A stretch of 64,000 bases of DNA from Bradyrhizobium quebecense (GTDB lineage Bacteria > Pseudomonadota > Alphaproteobacteria > Rhizobiales > Xanthobacteraceae): assembly GCF_013373795.3 (NCBI RefSeq), contig NZ_CP088022.1, positions 7,750,001-7,814,000 of the forward strand, given 5' to 3'. The notes below the pieces were generated by a model, which ran no database searches, was not told the origin of the DNA, and saw only the letters and a list, made by a program, of their open reading frames with translations. Made by a program: the position numbers and the translations under genes. Positions 62,210 to 64,000 of this stretch are shown here, in pieces. The stretch's first letter is position 1. Every line of letters starts with the position of its first letter.

Positions 62210-62439
62210 CGGTGCGTCCCTCACGCGCGCGTGCCACTGAGTTGCCCGACGGCACAAGTCCCCGCAGTAAAAATATTTCGCTTTATCCGAAGCGCAACTC
62301 AGTGTATAGATTTGCCCGTCTCACCCGATCGAGGGGCGCTTCGCGGTCGTCACGAACGTGGGTCGAGATGCGGTGGACGCCGAGCGTGGTGCTGACGAGA
62401 GCGCGCGAAGCGGACGGTGAAGTCGTGCAGGCCTGACGC

Positions 62440-62649
62440 CCTAGTGGTAGGTGTCCTCTCGCAAGACGCACAGCGTGTTGCGAGAGCGGTGACAAGAAAG
62501 CCCAGTCTCGCCGGGGAGAGCACGTATAGCCGTAAGCCATCGCGCAGGGAAAGCCGGGATGCTCCGGTTACACCTGTGGTCCTACCCCCGTGCTTTCTAC
62601 CTTTTGCACGGGGCCCATAGGTGCGATCGGCACCCGGCTTTCCCTGCGC
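62440..62649. other. nested stem-loop element, candidate structured RNA or structured repeat
   Basis: Three perfect stems: CTCTCGCA/TGCGAGAG (62456-62463, 62479-62486), itself enclosing ACGC/GCGT; the 17-bp pair 62542-62558 and 62633-62649 (outer arms GCGCAGGGAAAGCCGGG and its complement); and inside it CCCCGTGC/GCACGGGG (62586-62593, 62606-62613). The open frames across it on both strands are disrupted shadows. I recall related sequence as a multi-copy element in other Bradyrhizobiaceae, which I cannot check here. Similarity may start as far left as 62320. Confidence 0.55.
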
Positions 62650-62746
62650 CCTCTTCAAGGAGAGGGCGGAACGAACAGCAAAGCTCGGACGATTCATGTC
62701 GCGAGAATGCGGATGTATGATTCACAAACCGCTACACACACTCACC

Positions 62747-62868
62747 GTCGTCCCGGCGAAGGCCGGGACCCATAACCACCGAACGCAATTGTTGAACGAC
62801 CCTGGAATGACGAGTCGCTCTCACAACATCCGCTGCGGCGTATGGGTCCCGGCCTTCGCCGGGACAAC
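62747..62868. repeat. palindromic repeat R1, copy 4, uninterrupted
   Basis: GTCGTCCCGGCGAAGGCCGG then GACCCATAACCACC on the left; GTATGGGTCCCGGCC then TTCGCCGGGACAAC on the right, with a 60-bp unrelated centre. It is the only full-length R1 in the window without an IS, and here the right inner arm reads GGCGTATGGGTCCC, lacking GTGGTT. Confidence 0.82.
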
Positions 62869-63024
62869 GGGAGGAAAGAGGCTCGCAAATTCCTCTCGTC
62901 CAACAAGTCCTCGCACTAATCCACGCGCCCCCGAGGCACGTGCTTCGGGCTACCCATTGTTGGCCCGATCTTCTATGGTGACCACTTCGGGTCGCATGCG
63001 GCGCACTCGATAATTCCATGATAT

Positions 63025-63055
63025 CAAAGGCTTAAGGCTCGGATCGAAGCCTTTG
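63025..63055 (+). promoter_or_regulatory. hairpin abutting the thrC ribosome binding site
   Basis: CAAAGGCTT (63025-63033) and AAGCCTTTG (63047-63055) form a perfect 9-bp stem whose last base is the first G of the Shine-Dalgarno GGAGGG (63055-63060). Confidence 0.6.
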
Positions 63056-63064
63056 GAGGGCGGT

Positions 63065-64000
63065 TTGACGCGGTATATTTCGACCCGGGGTGAGGCCCCG
63101 GCGCTTGGCTTCTGCGATGTGATGCTGACCGGGCTTGCCCGCGATGGCGGACTCTACGTGCCCGAGACCTGGCCGCAGCTTTCGCACGAGACCATCGCCG
63201 GCTTCTTCGGCCGTCCCTATTGGGAGGTCGCGGTCGAGATCATCCGGCCGTTTGCCGTCGGCGAGATTTCCGACGCCGAGCTCGGCCGCATGGCGAACGA
63301 GGCCTATGCCACCTTTCGCCATCCCGCCGTGGTGCCGCTCGACCAGATCGGCCCGAACCAGTTCCTGCTCGAGCTGTTCCACGGGCCGACGCTGGCGTTC
63401 AAGGACGTCGCGATGCAGCTGATCTCGCGGCTGATGGATCACGTGCTGGCCAAGCGCGCGCAGCGCACCACCATCGTGGTCGCAACCTCGGGCGATACCG
63501 GCGGCGCCGCGGTCGAAGCATTTGCCAATCTCGACAATGTCGATCTCGTGGTGCTGTTTCCGAACGGGCGCATCTCCGAGGTGCAGCGCCGCATGATGAC
63601 GACGACCGGCGCCGCCAATGTCCATGCGCTGGCGATCGAAGGCACGTTCGACGATTGCCAGGCGCTGGTGAAGGAGATGTTCAACAACCATCGCTTCCGC
63701 GACCAGGTGGCGCTCTCGGGCGTCAACTCGATCAACTGGGCGCGCATCGTGGCACAGGTGGTCTATTATTTCACCTCGGCGGTCGCGCTCGGCGCGCCGC
63801 AGCGGACGGTGGATTTCACGGTGCCGACCGGCAATTTCGGCGACATCTTCGCGGGCTATGTGGCGAAGCGGATGGGGCTGCCGATCCGCTGGTTGCGGAT
63901 TGCCGCCAACGTCAACGACATCCTGCCGCGCACGCTGAAGACCGGCAATTACGAGGTGCGCGAGGTGCACGCGACGGCATCGCCGTCGATGGACATCCAG
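63065..64000 (+). CDS. thrC: threonine synthase, 5' part (runs off the window)
   Basis: At least 312 residues, no stop before the end of the window. Starts with TTG 63065 behind GGAGGGCGG; N-terminus MTRYISTRGEAPALGF is the thrC type. The PLP Lys is in GPTLAFKDVAMQL (about residue 110), the phosphate-binding loop ATSGDTGGAA, plus NSINWARIVAQVVYYF and TVPTGNFGDIFAGY. It makes threonine from O-phosphohomoserine. The missing end would lie just beyond 64000. Confidence 0.94.
   Translation, partial: MTRYISTRGEAPALGFCDVMLTGLARDGGLYVPETWPQLSHETIAGFFGRPYWEVAVEIIRPFAVGEISDAELGRMANEAYATFRHPAVVPLDQIGPNQFLLELFHGPTLAFKDVAMQLISRLMDHVLAKRAQRTTIVVATSGDTGGAAVEAFANLDNVDLVVLFPNGRISEVQRRMMTTTGAANVHALAIEGTFDDCQALVKEMFNNHRFRDQVALSGVNSINWARIVAQVVYYFTSAVALGAPQRTVDFTVPTGNFGDIFAGYVAKRMGLPIRWLRIAANVNDILPRTLKTGNYEVREVHATASPSMDIQ

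Noticed and set aside
62350..62697. 115-residue minus-strand and overlapping plus-strand frames near 62.4-62.7 kb
   Set aside because: They cross perfect stem-loops and have basic, low-complexity composition; the DNA is better explained as a structured element.

Overview
The window is high-GC DNA from a metabolically versatile alphaproteobacterium, most likely Bradyrhizobium or a close Bradyrhizobiaceae relative. The evidence is a GcrA cell-cycle regulator, the phoR-pstSCAB-phoU-phoB order, a box (benzoyl-CoA epoxidation) cluster, a DbjA-like haloalkane dehalogenase, and several families of long palindromic intergenic repeats of the kind I associate with that lineage. No rRNA, tRNA, CRISPR array or prophage was seen.

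Layout. 1-3.2 kb: small protein, ECF sigma factor with a SnoaL-like tail, an IS30 insertion, a DUF805 membrane protein. 3.5-12.1 kb: a Liv-type ABC importer, a glutamine-synthetase-like enzyme, a Rieske ring-hydroxylating oxygenase and an IclR regulator, together probably a catabolic unit for an aromatic or amine compound. 12.1-15.8 kb: nested mobile DNA, an IS91-type element (tyrosine recombinase plus Y2 transposase) apparently inserted in an IS630-type element whose transposase frame is broken at an A8 run. 16-24 kb: the box cluster (boxR, benzoate-CoA ligase, hydrolase, boxC, boxB, hydrolase) with an obvious TGCA-box operator before boxC. No boxA reductase or boxD dehydrogenase is present. 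24.2-32 kb: HxlR/NmrA/DoxX group, SDR, polysaccharide deacetylase, OmpA-BON protein, then a TetR - haloalkane dehalogenase - SelW-like operon with a promoter/operator palindrome touching the start codon. 32.4-40.5 kb: YbhN-like protein and the complete phosphate regulon with a perfect Pho box. 40.6-46.4 kb: gcrA, argD-argF, hslO, with an IS110/IS1111-type element between argF and hslO. 46.4-50.9 kb: small, mostly hypothetical proteins, an HWE histidine kinase and apaG. 51.1-58.6 kb: OpgC-like acyltransferase with two SGNH-hydrolase-like proteins, glpK, penicillin acylase. 58.7-60.2 kb: a second, almost identical copy of the IS1111 element. 60.2-64 kb: small hypothetical protein, GNAT, GST, a 1.07 kb repeat/structured region, and the start of thrC, which runs off the end.

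Most notable. (1) The two IS1111-group copies sit at the same point of the same palindromic repeat. Their 3' non-coding end contains a 9-nt stretch complementary to the right side of that target, and a 6-nt stretch complementary to the element's own left terminus, in the order expected of a bridge (seek) RNA. The IS30 copy sits a few bases away in a third copy of the same repeat. (2) A 13-bp inverted repeat built on ATGCAT boxes in front of boxC fits a BoxR operator. (3) The dehalogenase resembles B. japonicum DbjA but lacks about nine residues at the place where DbjA carries its extra surface loop, and its TetR gene looks leaderless. (4) A region near 62.4-62.65 kb has nested perfect stems (17, 8 and 8 bp) and looks like a structured RNA or structured repeat rather than a gene.
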